This document shows, piece by piece, positions 5,158 through 5,450 of a DNA stretch of 5,450 nucleotides. Under the pieces are notes generated by a model, which saw only the letters and a list, made by a program, of their open reading frames with translations, was not told the origin of the DNA and ran no database searches. The translations under genes and the position numbers were made by a program. Origin of the DNA: Collinsella sp. (GTDB lineage Bacteria > Actinomycetota > Coriobacteriia > Coriobacteriales > Coriobacteriaceae); contig JAGZWV010000071.1 of the NCBI GenBank assembly GCA_018378775.1, forward strand, positions 1 through 5,450, in the 5' to 3' direction. Numbering within the stretch: position 1 is the stretch's first letter; every line of letters starts with the position of its first letter.

Positions 5158-5311
5158 TCCGATGCCCTGAGGGCCGGATCAGCCGGCCCCGGGAGATTGG
5201 AGGACTCCACGTCTGAACCTCCCGCATCCCGGGCGGGCAAGATAAATGCCCGCAACGATTGCCACTGCGAGCATTCTCCAGGCCGGTCACAAACCGGCAG
5301 GCTCCGACTAT

Positions 5312-5340
5312 TTGACGTCACCGTGTAAGTGTCATACAGT
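5312..5340 (+). promoter_or_regulatory. Promoter of the antitoxin-like gene
   Basis: TTGACG (5312-5317) and TACAGT (5335-5340) are separated by exactly 17 bases and lie 38 bases upstream of the ATG. The -35 matches 5 of 6 and the -10 matches 4 of 6 of the sigma-70-type consensus. The -10 lies inside the inverted repeat at 5329-5360. Confidence 0.65.
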
Positions 5341-5360
5341 AATACATGACAGTAGGACAC
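5329..5360. promoter_or_regulatory. Operator-like nested inverted repeats over the -10 box
   Basis: The outer arms GTGTCATAC (5329-5337) and GTAGGACAC (5352-5360) are complementary at 8 of 9 positions. An inner perfect pair, TGTCAT (5330-5335) and ATGACA (5346-5351), shares the left arm. They cover the -10 box and the likely transcription start, where binding would block transcription. Ribbon-helix-helix antitoxins usually bind such sites in their own promoter, so self-repression is a fair inference. Confidence 0.6.
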
Positions 5361-5377
5361 CATTAAGGAGGTAGACA

Positions 5378-5450
5378 ATGGCAACCATCTCTATCCGGGT
5401 CAGTGATGACCTCAAGGCCAAACTCGAGGGATTGGCCCACGAATCGGGTG
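5378..5450 (+). CDS. N-terminus of a ribbon-helix-helix antitoxin-like protein, 3' partial
   Basis: Only 24 codons are in the window: MATISIRVSDDLKAKLEGLA, then HESG. The opening beta-strand of alternating residues (ATISIRV) followed by a helix starting SDDLKAKLEGLA and a turn at ESG is the classic start of ribbon-helix-helix proteins such as the RelB/DinJ, ParD and CopG-type antitoxins. These proteins dimerise through the strand, which inserts in the DNA major groove. The start is certain: AAGGAGGT ends 5 bases before the ATG, behind a good promoter and an operator-like dyad. A toxin gene would be expected just downstream, outside the window. Without the C-terminus the antitoxin subfamily cannot be set, and a solo repressor is possible. 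Confidence 0.8.
   Translation, partial: MATISIRVSDDLKAKLEGLAHESG

Larger units (their letters stand above)
4955..5377. other. 423-bp stretch without a convincing gene, rich in dyad symmetry
   Basis: This holds the upstream region of the Abi-like gene on the left and the antitoxin promoter on the right. Between them are a 13-bp dyad (CCCGCC-A-GGCGGG, 5033-5045), the 40-bp palindrome, and three hairpins: GGGCCGG/CCGGCCC (5171-5189), GCGGGCA/TGCCCGC (5233-5253) and GCCGGT/ACCGGC (5282-5298). Open frames of up to 97 codons exist on the minus strand, but none has a ribosome binding site and composition is poor. I see no tRNA, CRISPR or insertion-sequence ends. Confidence 0.6.

Noticed and set aside
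4997..5290. 97-codon minus-strand frame across the palindrome as a gene
   Set aside because: There is no ribosome binding site, the N-terminal half has no protein-like pattern, and it crosses the palindrome. It is mentioned only as a possible remnant in the findings.

Overview
The window looks like chromosomal accessory DNA of a GC-rich, gut-type actinobacterium of the class Coriobacteriia (Collinsella/Olsenella-like). This is inference from three things: the high GC content, a glucosaminidase tail and a BspA-type leucine-rich-repeat fragment of the kind common in these bacteria, and strong AGGAGG-type ribosome binding sites. No rRNA or tRNA is present to fix the taxonomy.

Left part (1-2930). 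The 3' end of a plus-strand cell-wall glucosaminidase-like gene runs to 175 and meets a strong hairpin terminator at 186-212. Converging on that terminator is a three-gene minus-strand cassette, in transcription order: a Tat-type lipoprotein with a DUF4352-like domain (2725-2180), a small XRE-type helix-turn-helix protein (2140-1718), and a Hanks-type Ser/Thr kinase with three C-terminal membrane helices (1632-220). The set reads as a surface-sensor, regulator and membrane-kinase module. That joint role is inferred from order, spacing and domains. An unusual 13-bp perfect hairpin sits directly before the kinase start. Small inverted repeats lie upstream of the lipoprotein.

Right part (2930-5000). 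Sampled GC content is clearly higher (about 60-75% against about 48-67% on the left) and the content is accessory. It holds an unrecognised 242-residue protein (3663-2935, TTG start with a good ribosome binding site and an extended -10), a frameshifted and 5'-truncated remnant of a BspA-type surface protein (about 4141-3717), a short plus-strand coding tail ending at 4224, and an Abi-like (HEPN-type) protein (4954-4229). The remnants suggest insertion, deletion and decay.

Far right (4955-5450). A 423-bp stretch has no convincing gene but is rich in dyad symmetry. It includes a perfect 40-bp palindrome at 5118-5157 with an adjacent partial direct repeat, plus several hairpins. It is followed by a promoter, an operator-like nested inverted repeat, a perfect ribosome binding site and the first 24 codons of a ribbon-helix-helix antitoxin-like protein, probably the start of a toxin-antitoxin operon cut by the window end.
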